64,000 bases of DNA from Brachypodium distachyon. Lineage: Eukaryota > Streptophyta > Magnoliopsida > Poales > Poaceae. Made by a program: the position numbers and the translations under genes. Positions 36,126 to 47,135 of this stretch are shown here, piece by piece (position 1 is the stretch's first letter; every line of letters starts with the position of its first letter). The stretch is from the NCBI RefSeq assembly GCF_000005505.3, contig NC_016132.3:15986501-16050500 (forward strand), read 5' to 3'. Below the pieces are notes generated by a model that saw only the letters and a program-made list of their open reading frames with translations, was not told the origin of the DNA and did not search any database.

Positions 36126-38058
36126 TTACCAATTTGCCGCATCATCGTCATCCTCGTCTTCTTCGGTGACTGCGGCGGCGGCGCCCGGAGCCTGCAGCTG
36201 GACAAAGTCCTCCTCGCCGAGGCAGGACTCCGGCACGACTTCGCCGACGTTCCTCCCGAACGCCTGGTGGCAGTACGCCGACACGTTCCCCCCGCCGCCG
36301 GCCCTTGTCAGGTTCACCCCGGACATCGACAGCCGCCTGCACGGCATGGCGTCGCTGCACGCGAACGTCACCGCCAGCTCCGTCGCCGACGTGCCGGTGA
36401 TGTCGTTGTAGTTGATCTTCTCCACCGCCACCGCGCTCGCGTTCTGCATCCAACAACGACAAAGAAAAATTCAGAGTTTCAGAGAAATGGAATGCATGTG
36501 ATGGTTGGCGAATTTCAGGACAAAATGTAGTTCATACCGGGGTTCCGCAGGGCGTTCCCCGGTTGGAGTATGAGTAGTGCTGGTCGATGATGATGGGGTT
36601 CGACACGTTCCTCATCAGGATCTGCGCGAACTTCACCTTGCGCGCGAAGCCGCAGCCGTCCTGAGCAAAAACAACCACAGCAAAAATGTTACTGGGCTTT
36701 GATGATAGCTTCAGTTCGGTGTCATCATGTTCACTTGATTCAGACGAGGAATTGGGAATTGTGTTGTGTGGTTACCTCGTGGGTCTTGACGCGCACGCCG
36801 TTCTTGGTGTTGGAGATGAAGAGGGTGTCCATCTTGATCTTCTCGATCTTGTGCTGACTCTGGTCCTCGCCCAAGTCCCCGATACTGATCAACATTCCAA
36901 AGGGATACATTTTCCATAGGCAAATTTCTTGATTGGGATCCAGTTGCAAAATTCGCTGAAAATTCTACCCCTAAGATGACGATAAGATTACCTGATACCG
37001 GCGCCTGGTCCGCACGAGACGGCTCTGAGACGCACATCCGTGCAATTCCCCACAATCGACACACAATCGCCACCTGAAAGAAAACGACAGCAGATTCAGA
37101 CATTCAGTTCAGAAATTAAACGGATACAGACAACAGATGCGCAGACGCATACCGACGGAGAAGAGGTCGTCCATGACGTGCACGTTGGTGGAGCTGGCGA
37201 GCAGCACGCCGACGGTGCCGGGGCTGTCCTCCGGCGCGGTCACCCGCAGGTAGTTGGCCTTGACGTTGTAGCAGCGGGTGAAGGCCAGGTGCTGCCGCGG
37301 GCTGTTCTGCACCGTGATCCCCATGACGCTCACGTCCTCGCAGTCCTCGAAGTGGACCGCCTTGGGAGCCGCCGCCATTGCAGGCTGGGGCTGGGAGGAA
37401 TTGGAATTCTGCGTCTGCCGCGCCCACCATTGCTGGCCCCTGCCGTCGACGATGCCGCCGCCGCTGAGCGCCAGGCCGCTCATGCCGCGGAAGTGGAGCC
37501 ACTGCGTGACTTGGCTGCTGCTGCCTTCTTCTTGCCAGTCGTCAGGGTTCTCCGGCGCCACGATGTTCCCGGAGATCTGAAGGAATTTAGGAGTGAGTGT
37601 TCGCAATGGCGGCAGGCACGGATGGAGGCGAGTCTGTGAGGAAACAGACTACGGAGACTGGAAATTGAAGTGTACTAGTACCAGGAGCTTGATGTCGTTG
37701 CGGCAGGGGCCGGAGAGCGTGAGGGGCCAGATCTGGTAGGACTTGCCGGCGGGGACGTTGAGGTACGTCGTGTCGCCGGTGCCGCACGCCGCGCTCCAGG
37801 CGTCGACGAACGCCTGGAGAAGAAGAAATCAGAAACCAGAGCTCTGACTAAATGTCGCCTCCATTGATGGAGAGGCTAAAATTAAAGCAGCTTGAGGGCG
37901 TTAATTACCTGGGTGTCGTTGGCAATGCCGTCCCCGACGGCGCCGAAGTCGTCGAGCGTGAGGAGGACGCGTGCCTCGGCGGCGCTAAGCAAGAGGAGCG
38001 CGACGGCGAGAGCCGCGAGCAGAAGCGGCGGCAGCGTCCTTGAAGTTCGAAGCGCCAT
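36126..38058 (-). CDS. GH28 polygalacturonase-like protein with degenerate active site (PG-B)
   Basis: Seven exons (37909-38058, 37682-37813, 37153-37576, 36992-37073, 36776-36884, 36538-36660, 36126-36443) encode 445 residues. Exons 3 to 7 have exactly the lengths of those in PG-A, so the two are close duplicates. A signal peptide is followed by [18 protein letters not shown] and the GH28 helix. Active-site equivalents: Asp180 is Val216 (GTVG), Asp201 is Gly237 (GGDC), Asp202 is kept, His223 is Ala260 (GAG in place of GHG), and RIK is RVK. Three catalytic side chains are gone, so it is very unlikely to hydrolyse pectin, yet there is no stop, frameshift or broken splice site. The C-terminal tail is acidic (TEEDEDDDDAANW). 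A carbohydrate-binding or other non-catalytic role is possible but not shown. Confidence 0.9.
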
Positions 38059-38973
38059 GGACGCGCCTACTGTCTCTGTTCGTCCAGCTTGGGATGGATC
38101 GGAGGACTAGCTCAGCTCAGAGTCAGCAGTCAGTGCAGAGGGGAACAACGAGGCGGGTGTTTCAGTGTTTGTGTGACGAGCAGCGTCCATGGATCATAGC
38201 AGCGTGGTGAAGCTGCCACGTACGTAGAGGAAGAGTCAAAATATCAAGAACTGGTGCATTTTGCTCCGTATATTTATTTTTAGCATCTTTTGGAGGGACC
38301 CATCAAACAGCGAAGTGAAATTCGTGTACTATTCAAGTTTGCTAGCTTCGCTCTGGGGTGGTGCCGGTGGTGATACCTTATCATTAGTGACATTCAAAGG
38401 AGATGAACCCATTTTGAGCACCTGGTTAAGTCGCTGTGCTGGAGTACGAAACAAGATCCGGGTTTGCGGGCGGGGTGAGGAGCTAATTTTAAGCTGCACG
38501 ATCTTGATGCACCCTTGTGCTCTGACCAACCAACCACCAGCTCCAGCCCTTTTTTTCTTCTTCTTCGCCTCCAGCGATCCGTTTGACTTCACCACACAGC
38601 ATCGCGTTATTATTACATTTTTTTAGCTGATTTTTTAACTGAGAGGAGAGGAGAGGAAAGGAAAGGAAAGATCGGTGCTTTCATTTTCTATAGGGAAATT
38701 CGTAGACAGCATCATGATACACGCTAGTACAAATCACGGGCCGCATCTCGATCTGAGTATCTGACACGGCTATCTTTGCACTGTTGTACACTTGTACCCA
38801 ATGTCAATTGTCAAACAGCAAGTGGAATAGTACATAAAAATTCATACAGTACGGGATCCCTACAATCACAAGCACTCTACTACAATCACAAGCACAAGCA
38901 CAGCTAATACCACTCCGTCGAACAGAAAGAAATTCTCCCGGAGCACGAACGGATCCAAGAACCCGAACCTCAC
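38059..38973. other. Intergenic between PG-B and PG-C
   Basis: PG-B promoter side and PG-C 3' side. No gene or clear repeat seen apart from short GGAGAGGAAAG runs near 38645. Confidence 0.5.
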
Positions 38974-41128
38974 TCACTCACTCTCATAATCATCATCAGC
39001 AGCAGCACCGCCCTGCAGCCTGGGCAGCGTGGCGAGGCAGGACTCGGGCACGACGACGCCGGTGCTCTTGCCGGACGCGGCGCGGCAGTACGCCGACGGC
39101 GCCCTGTGGCCGTGCCCGGCGACCAACGTCAGGTTGACGTTCCGCAGCGACACGCGCCTGCACGGCACGGCGACGCTGCACGCGAACGTGACGGCCCGCT
39201 TCGTCGCCGACGTGCCCGCGATGCCCTCGTAGTCGATCTTCTCCACCGCCACCGCGCTCATCCCCTTCGTTTCCGCAATGAAACGATGTCAAAATCCAGA
39301 AGTTTCAGAGAAGCAGATCACAGATGCTCAGATGGATGGGAAGTTCGTGTATACCGGGGTTGATCCGCAGGGGACGGCCGGGTGGCTGGAGGTGCGGTAC
39401 TGGTCGATGACGATGGGGTTGGACACGTTCTTCATGGCGATGCTCTGGAACTTCACCTTGCGGGCGTAGCCGCACCCGTCCTGGAAGAAGAAGAAGAAGA
39501 ACCATTGAACAACGCAAGGATTTAGATGACAGCCGCAGCAGCTATGATGTTCAGAAATTAATGGATGGACGGACAGTGGTCGATTGGTACTAGGTATATA
39601 GTACCTGCCAGGTCTTGATGCGCACGCCGTTGGATGTGTTGGTCATGAACACGGTGTCGATCTTGATCTTCTCCAACCTGTCGGCGGCCGGGGTCTCGCC
39701 GATGGTCCCGATGCTGCAGGAGAACAAGCCCTGTTCTTGTTAGATTTTGCGGAAATCTAACGACATTGGAACATGCATTTCTATACTGAGTAATGGCCGA
39801 TCAAGCACCTGATGCCACTGCCAGGTCCGCAGGAGATGGATCTGAGGCGGACGTCCGTGCAGTTGCCCACCATGGACACGCAGTCGCCACCTGAAAGATA
39901 CAAGAAACTCAGTCATATATATGAGCAACCTGTATGAAAGTGGAGAACAGGGCAGAGGAACTACTCCTTTTATGGAGATGCATTTTTAGCATGATGATTG
40001 ATGAATGACCTGTGGAGATGAGGTTATCGGCCAGTTGGACGTTCTTGGAGTCGACGAGGTGGATGCCGTCGGTGGCGGGGCTGCTCTCCGGGGAGCTGAC
40101 CCTGAGGAAGCTCGCCCTGGCATTGGTGCAGCGGGTGAAGGTCAGGTGCTGCTGCTGGCTGTTCTGCACGGTCACGCCCTGCACCCGGACCCCGTGGCAT
40201 TCCTCGAAATGGAGTGCCTGCATACATACGGTAAGCCAACAACAAGAAAAAGGGAAATTTATGGATTCCGTTGCGAGCTTCCAATGTGCAATGGCGAGCC
40301 GGCGATTCATCCAACAGTAAACGTGACAGAGGACTAAGGAAATGACTTGGCTGTTCACGTAGTACCTTGGGAGCAGCTTGGGGCGTGCAGTGCTGCAGAG
40401 AAAAATGGGAGCAGAATCAGCCATGACGAGAAATAGGATCATGGGCACTCGGAAATTTGTTATGGTCGAGTACCTTGTCATTGTTGTTGTCGCTGCTGCT
40501 GCCGCCGTGGTGCTTTCCCTTGCAGGACTGTTCCCACCACTGCTGCCCGCGGCCGTCGATGACGCCGCCGCCGCTCACCGACAGGTCCTGCACCCGGTAG
40601 AAATGCAACCACTTTTCCCCGTCGCGTCGCTCCCACTCGTCCGGGCTCTCCGGCGCGACGATGTTCCCGGAAATCTGCAAACATTGAGAAACCAAAGAGT
40701 TATAACAAGGCAGGCAAAGAAGAAGAAGAAGAAGAAGACAGACGGACGTACGAAGAGCTTGATCTCTTCCCGGCATGGCCCGGCGAGCGTGACGGGCCAG
40801 ACCTGGTACGACCTGCCGGCGGGCACGTTGAGGACGGTCTTGTCGAGTGTGGCGCACGCCGCGTTCCACGCGTCCAGGAGAGCCTGTGAAAGAAAAGATC
40901 TCAGCAGAAGTTTTCTGTTTGCATGCAAAAGCTAAGGGTGTCGTGCTTGCTGCTGCTGCTGAGTTTAGTGTGTTTAGATGTTTATACGACCTGCGTGTCG
41001 TCGGCGATGCCGTCGCCGACGGCGCCGAAGTCGTCGACGGAGAGGAGGACGCGCGGCTCGGCGGCTTCCGGCAGCAGCAGCAGGAGCGCCACGCCCAGAG
41101 CCGCGAGACGAGCCGGCGATATCGCCAT
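38974..41128 (-). CDS. GH28 polygalacturonase-like protein with degenerate active site (PG-C)
   Basis: Nine exons (40991-41128, 40752-40883, 40474-40674, 40366-40392, 40010-40217, 39809-39890, 39605-39713, 39355-39480, 38974-39264) encode 437 residues. A short signal peptide precedes [16 protein letters not shown]. The fourth exon is a 27-nt microexon encoding HCTPQAAPK. Active-site equivalents: NTDG is ATDG with Asp216 kept, Asp201 is Gly237 (GGDC), Asp202 is kept, His223 is Ser260 (GSG), and RIK is kept. Loss of the general acid and the His predicts little or no hydrolysis. The last intron ends AAG rather than the CAG of its paralogues; the junction still gives the right length. The C-terminal tail is short and acidic (DDDYESE). 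It sits head-to-tail 0.9 kb from PG-B. Confidence 0.88.
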
Positions 41129-41811
41129 GTGTTTGTTTACTACTGCCGCTGCGTAAATCGTAATGGACCTTAATTGGCTGCGGCACCGGACAACAAGGTA
41201 GTGCTTTTGGTAATGCTTCTAGCTGCTGCTGGAGTAGTGGAGTCACGGGCCGGCGAAGGAGCATTTGGCGAGGACGGACGGGGCAGAAGCGCAGCGAAGA
41301 GACGGGCCGGCGGGCCATGGCCGAGGTACGTTGATGCTCGCTTTTCAGGGGCTTTGGCCGGGGCCGGGGTGACACCGAGCATCAAAGCATCAGCGCACAG
41401 AGTTCACGTGGGAGGATGGACGTACGATCATGGTATGTGACACGTCTGTGTGCTGTGCACAACTGTGGTCTGAATTCTGAAACAGCGCGAGATTTAGAAG
41501 AGGTACGGAGGGATGGATGCAACGGGCCGGCCAGTGCAAAGCAAGACTCACGTCTCCGCAAGCCCAATCCATGCAGGCCCTGCTCGCAAGTCGCATCGAC
41601 TAGAGACCCGGCCCAGATACTGTCAAGCAGCCGCACGGAAAAGAGAGAGCCGGAGGAAACCCCCTATTCAATCTGCATTGGTTCACCTCGCCTCACGGTC
41701 AGTTTTTTTTCGAGGAAACACGCACGCGGCTCACCCCAAGAACACATGCATAAGGAGGTGAGGAAAACCACGAATAAACATCTGATATGGTGTTTAGCAT
41801 TTTTTTCTAAG
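41129..41811. other. PG-C upstream region
   Basis: No supported gene. An open frame at 41416-41853 has no recognisable domain. Confidence 0.45.
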
Positions 41812-42090
41812 GTTTTGTGTGTCCATGGCGACGACAACATCTTGATAGTGTAAGCAATGACGCATGGATTAAAGGTCTCCCGGCTCTATCATCGTTCTGG
41901 ATTGACCATTTTGGTCACTGCGTGGAGTTTGTGGATCTCACGGCTCGTATTTTCATGATTTTGGTCATCTTCCATATCGGTTTGGCGATGATTAAATGAT
42001 TTAACAGCTTGATTTGCGAGGGGTGTGTCGTCGGCCAGCGCAGTCAACGATCTCAAGTTCTCACTTGGTGAGGTGGGCGGCTCATGTAAA
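41812..42090 (+). repeat. Dispersed repeat, copy 2
   Basis: Diverged relative of 12470-12760 on the same strand, sharing GGTTTTGTGTGTCC at the start and GGTGGGCGGCT at the end. Confidence 0.5.
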
Positions 42091-42114
42091 ACATGCAAGA
42101 TTTGTTCAGCTCGT

Positions 42115-42540
42115 GCAGTTTTTTTTTCAACCCGGGCTCTCGCCCGTTTCCATAAATTTTACATAACGAAACTACAAAGTCTCCAAAAAACATAACAGGG
42201 AGGGGTAGAGGGAAAGGGGAAGAACAGAGCGAAAATAAAACTGCGGTGGACAGGAACCTGCTGACCAACATCTAAAATCAGATGCTGACTACGGGATGAA
42301 AACCTGTTGGTGACTACATCCTAACAAGAGCATACTATCAAGAACCAGGTACATACAGGCCATGCAGATAGACCGGCAAAGATAGCAGCCAGAATGGCCT
42401 CTCGCACAGCAAAACACAGGCATAATGGCAGCACTTTCAAGCATAAGCTCATGCAGATTTGGTGGTCTTCTACTTGAGATTTGGAGAATCATAAAGATGT
42501 GATTGTGCTTGGTGCAGATAGACAAGTGGGCTCCAAAGGT
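42115..42540 (-). mobile_element. Probable LINE 3' end remnant
   Basis: Read on the minus strand it ends CGGGCGAGAGCCCGGGTTG followed by nine A, like the 3' end and tail of a plant non-LTR element. No coding part remains and the other border is uncertain. Confidence 0.35.
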
Positions 42541-43665
42541 TTTTTCATTCCATTATTGTTACAATAGCATCCTCAATGTTAGTTTCATTGCTGTAGCTTG
42601 CTTCATTCTGTCATTATTTACATTCTGTTTTAAGTATCTGAAGCATTTGGGCTTAGTTTTGTCCAAGTTTGTGTAATCTTCCATACACAACTCTAGAAGA
42701 TATTCCCGGTCTTTTCAAATCGCACTTTGCTGCAGGTTTTTGTTTACAAACTTGTGGTTGATAATACAAAAGTAAAAGCTTAGAGCATCCGTAGTCCTTG
42801 ATATATACCAATAAAAATAATCTCTGCCAAGTATTTTTCTTTTCTTGTCTTCTCATTCATTCTGATTAATACATACAAGAGTTTATGCATGCATCCGGAG
42901 TGCAAACGCAAATGCTCGTTTGAACAAAATATATTTGTGTACTATTGAATAATGTAATTTTTACAAGTTGATCATGAACATAATATTTGCTTAGCAAATT
43001 TAATACATCCTGACGCAGTTTATTGTTTAGTGTGTATATTTACAATACAATGAATTCATCAAAGAAATGAAGGAGTAGTCCAAATAAATGAAATACATCG
43101 TATCCACCAAACAGATGAAGACGTACACTAAATAGAATTAACCATTAACTTCAGAACGTCCAATACCATCAAGTATAAATTTTAATCACTACCAAATATT
43201 TTTTTTAATAGTATTTGAGATAAAACCATGGAAATGAAGATGCGTGTCTATTTCACTTTCGGCTCAAGAGACCTATGTGCAGTTTATGATGGGTTAATCC
43301 CACTTTTCTATTTGTGTTCCGGCTGACTCTTTTACACGAACAAAAAATGTAAGAGATGTATTTAACACAACAAATATACAAAAGTTGATTATTGTTTGTG
43401 AAGAGTTGTGCCCCATTTTTTCAATTGGTATCGCTTTCATAATACGACTTTAATGCCCCCATATCAGAGTCAGTTAATGCTTCTTTAAAAAAATGCCATT
43501 AGTAAAAATATTATATATATTTTTCTTAGATTAAATTGAAGAGGTTATGTGCATATTTTCTATGCACTAATAATTAGTTCGAGAATATTGCAAATATCAT
43601 GAGAATCAGATTTTTTTTTTCTTTAATTTTTATTCTTCAAATTCCATGAACAGCTCTAACATATA
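42541..43665. other. Intergenic, no gene seen
   Basis: Strongly AT-rich, with no supported frame or repeat family. Confidence 0.5.
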
Positions 43666-44420
43666 CTTCCTCGGTCCACAAATAAGTGTACTTCTAGGTT
43701 TTGTCGTAAGTCAAAAATTTCTAACTGACTTTATAGGAAAACATAGTAAAACTTATGACACGAAATGAGTATCATTAGATCTGTTCTAAAATGTAGTTTC
43801 ATAATGTATTAATTTGATGTCATATGTGTTGCTACTTTTTTCTATAAATCTATTATATACTAAAAGCAATATGAGAGATACCGAGAGGAGCCACCACGTT
43901 GATCCACATCACCTCAATTATCTTGATCGTTGGATGAGAGATTTATGAAACCATAACCGTTAGATCTGTTGTAATATAATAAAATCCTTACATGTTCCGG
44001 GACGTAATCCTACGTGGCGGCGACCAAGTCAACAAATCCCAAAGACCGGTCAAATCGCCAACAAAGCATAGCCATGCCAACTAAGTGCCGGTCAAAGGAG
44101 TCAAAAGGTCAAGTCTCCCATGCCATGGTCAAAGGAGTTAGAGTAGGAGCCAAGAAAACTTTAGGGATGAATTTACCACTTTACTCTCACTTTCTCTCTC
44201 CCTCAAAGGTAGTCATGGTCTTTTGTCATGGACCCTAAATACCCCCCATGGGGCATATATGACACGCTCCATTGAAATAAGATTAAAGGGGAAAAGACTA
44301 GAGCAACCTAAGGAGTCCGCTCTCGAGTACTTGGGTCGAGTCTAATTTAGTCAAAGTTAGAAAAGTTTGACTTAGGACAAAACTTAGAAGTATACTCGAT
44401 AAATTTGTGGACGGAGTGAG
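43666..44420. mobile_element. Stowaway-type MITE interrupted by a nested insertion
   Basis: The left end CTTCCTCGGTCCACAAATAAG and right end AAATTTGTGGACGGAGTGAG are inverted and flanked by TA. The interior halves (GTCATATGTGTTGCTAC and GTCAAAGTTAGAAAAGTTTG) belong together in this MITE family. Between them, about 43850-44340, lies unrelated sequence beginning TATACTAAAAGCAATATGAG, so a second element landed inside the first. Confidence 0.6.
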
Positions 44421-44754
44421 TATGTGTCAAAAAAATCTCGACAAATTTTAACACTTAAAAAAAACATTGTGGGTCCATATCTTTCTGCGATTCTTTTACA
44501 CACTTGACAAAAACTGAAAAATACTCCGTAGCAGCAATGTATATTCGTTTTCAGTTTTCACACAGATGTGCATGTGCAAAAAAAAACCGTAGAGTTTGGC
44601 AACACCACGCCATTGTATAGAGCAGCTTTACCCAAGCACGTCGAAGGTCGAACATGCTGTAGTACTTACTCGATTCATGTCACACGTTGCACTTGGCAGA
44701 AACATTTCAACGAAGCTAAACACAATGCCTGTAGCCAAAATGCTTCCACCAACA

Positions 44755-47135
44755 TCACGAGGAGCCGTGGTTGGCGAGGCAGGAACCGGGGACCACGGTG
44801 CCGACGGTCTTGCCGTACGCCTTGTAGCAGAAAGCCGTCGCCGGCGCCGCGCCCCCGCCTTCCACGGTCAGGTTCACGTTCTTCAGCTCCAGCTCCCTGC
44901 ACGGCACGGCGTCGCTGCACGCCATCTTGATCGCCTGCGCCGTCGCCGACGTGCCCCTCACGTCCACGAACTCCACCTTGCGCACCTCCACCGCCTGCGT
45001 CTGCACGCATGCAAAACAACAAATATAAGTTGTTGTTTCAGGGTTCAGAGCTTCAGTGCCTTTGCATCAGAGAGGATAAACCATGTAGTACCTGGTTTGC
45101 GCAGGGGGTTGGCTGGTCGCAGTAGTACTGGTCGATGATGATGGGGTTGGACACGTTCTTCATCACGATGCCCTCGAACCTCAGATTATAGGCAGAGCCC
45201 ATGCCTCCCTGAAGACAAGCAATTAAGCACACCAGAGGTTGAACAGGTTATTATAAACAAGATCGTTAATTACCTGCCAGCTTTTGATCCGGACGCCGTT
45301 TGTTGTGTTGGTAAGCAAGCAGGTGTCCACCCTCACGTTCTCGACCCTGTCGGTGGTCCGGTTCTTGCCCAGACTCCCAATGCTGGCCGTCGACCAACAC
45401 GTGCTGTGTGTTAGTACGTCTCTTAATTTCTAGCAGCTCAAGTCTGAAGAGAGAGTGAAGTGTTGTGTACCTGATGCCATGGCCAGGCCCACAGGAGATG
45501 TCCTCCACACGAACATGGGAGCAATTGCCCACCATCGAGACGCAATCGTCCCCTGATAAGAAGGGGATTGCAATGTACATCAATCATATGCAAATGCGTG
45601 CTGCAATGAAGCGTGTGAATCTAACCAACAGTTTTTCAGAAAGGAAGAAAAGGAATCTATCTAACTGACGGCCGCAGCAATGCAGGACCAAATTACATCG
45701 CTGTCATGATCGAGGCTGCTATTTCTGACAAATTCCGTCCGGCGGGTCAACCAGTCACTGCGTCGTTCGATCTTATCCCGTAGAAGAAGAAAAAACGCAA
45801 ACAAAGCCTGTAGCTACTCTTTCCGTTTCATAATTCTTGTCGAAATATTACATGTATTTAGACGAGTTTTTAGGAATAGATACATCCATTTTTTAGTAAA
45901 TTTAAAACAATAATTATGAAACGGAGTCACAGCCAGCTGAACCGTATCCAGTTCCCAGCACATATACATGCTGTTAAGACGTCGCCGTCGTCTGTCGACA
46001 AAGAAAGCAAAGCAAGCAAGTACTACTGCTACGGAATACTCCACCTGTGGAGATGAGGTTATCCATGATCTGGACTCTGGAGGAGTCGTTGAGGTGGATC
46101 CCGTCAGTGTTGGGGCTGTCCGCCGGCGCAATCACCCGGAGGAAATTGGCCTTGACGTCAATGCACCGCGTGAACGTCAGGTGGAACTGCTGCCCGTTCT
46201 GCAGCGTCAACCCTTGCACGCTCACCCCCCTGCACTCTTCGAAATGCACCGCCTGAAAAATCGAAAAAATCACCGCCGTCACGTACTCCTCGCCGCCGGT
46301 GTGTGACAATTCAATGGAGATGGCATAGTTTGAATTCTTCTCACCTTGGGAGGAGGCCGCGTGTTGCAAGGCTGCAAAGAAAGCAAGGATGTGTCATGGA
46401 GCTGAGAGGACCAGGTGAGTAGTTAGTTGGCTGGTGGTTACCTGGGTCTTCTTGCGCTTGCAGGAGCGTGCCCACCACTCCTTCCCGGCGCCGTCGATGG
46501 TGCCGCCGCCGCTCAAAGACAAGCCATCGACGCCGTAGATGTAGAGCCACTTCGTGGGGTCCCTCCCCGCCCACTCGTCGGGGCTCGCCGGCGCCACCAC
46601 TGTCCCCGCGATCTAGCTACCACGCACACGTCCGCCATGAAGAAAACAAACAAACACTCTGGTGGTCTCCGGAAAAATGCACGCGAAAGGAAAGGACGCC
46701 GAAATCGAGCGTAACGTACGTACTGTACGTGTGTAACGCAAGTGCGTACCAGCAGCTTGAGCTTCTCCTTGCAGGGCCCGGCGAGCTGCACGGGCCAGAT
46801 CCGGTAGAACTTCCCCGCCGGCACGGCCAGGACGGCCTGCTCCGCCGACGCGCACGCCGCGGCCCACGCGTCCAAGAAAGCCTTATTGGAGAAGAGATCG
46901 ATCAAAACAGAGTCACCAGGGGCTCAGGGCGATCAAATTAATACGCCGGTCGATCAATTGAGACGCGTATTCAGTAGTACCGATGCGTGCGTACCTGCGT
47001 ATCGTTGGCAATGCCGTCGCCGACGGCGCCGAAGTCGTCGAGGGTGAGCAGGACGCGGGCCTCGCCGGTGCCGGAGCACAAGAGAACCGCCGCCACGAGC
47101 AGTAAGGACAGGGGACTCCTCGCCACAAGCGCCAT
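44755..47135 (-). CDS. GH28 polygalacturonase, complete active site (PG-D)
   Basis: Nine exons (46995-47135, 46750-46881, 46442-46612, 46345-46371, 46045-46252, 45471-45552, 45274-45382, 45092-45208, 44755-45000) encode 410 residues, typical of plant polygalacturonases. A signal peptide (about residues 1-26) is followed by [18 protein letters not shown]. All four GH28 motifs are intact: NTDG (205-208, Asp207), GDDC (Asp228 and Asp229), GHG (His251) and RIK, matching Asp180, Asp201, Asp202, His223 and Arg256/Lys258 of A. niger PGII. It should hydrolyse alpha-1,4-galacturonan in the apoplast; endo or exo mode cannot be told from the sequence. The exon pattern, including the 27-nt microexon PCNTRPPPK, matches PG-C, so PG-D probably keeps the ancestral structure. 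It lacks the acidic C-terminal tail of its neighbours. Introns 1 and 2 end AAG and TAG. Confidence 0.93.
45817..45927. mobile_element. Stowaway-type MITE in a PG-D intron
   Basis: Inverted arms ACTCTTTCCGTTTCATAATT and AATTATGAAACGGAGT lie in the intron between exons 5 and 6 of PG-D, with the same ATTACATGTATTTAGACG core as the copy at 27423-27536. Confidence 0.7.
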
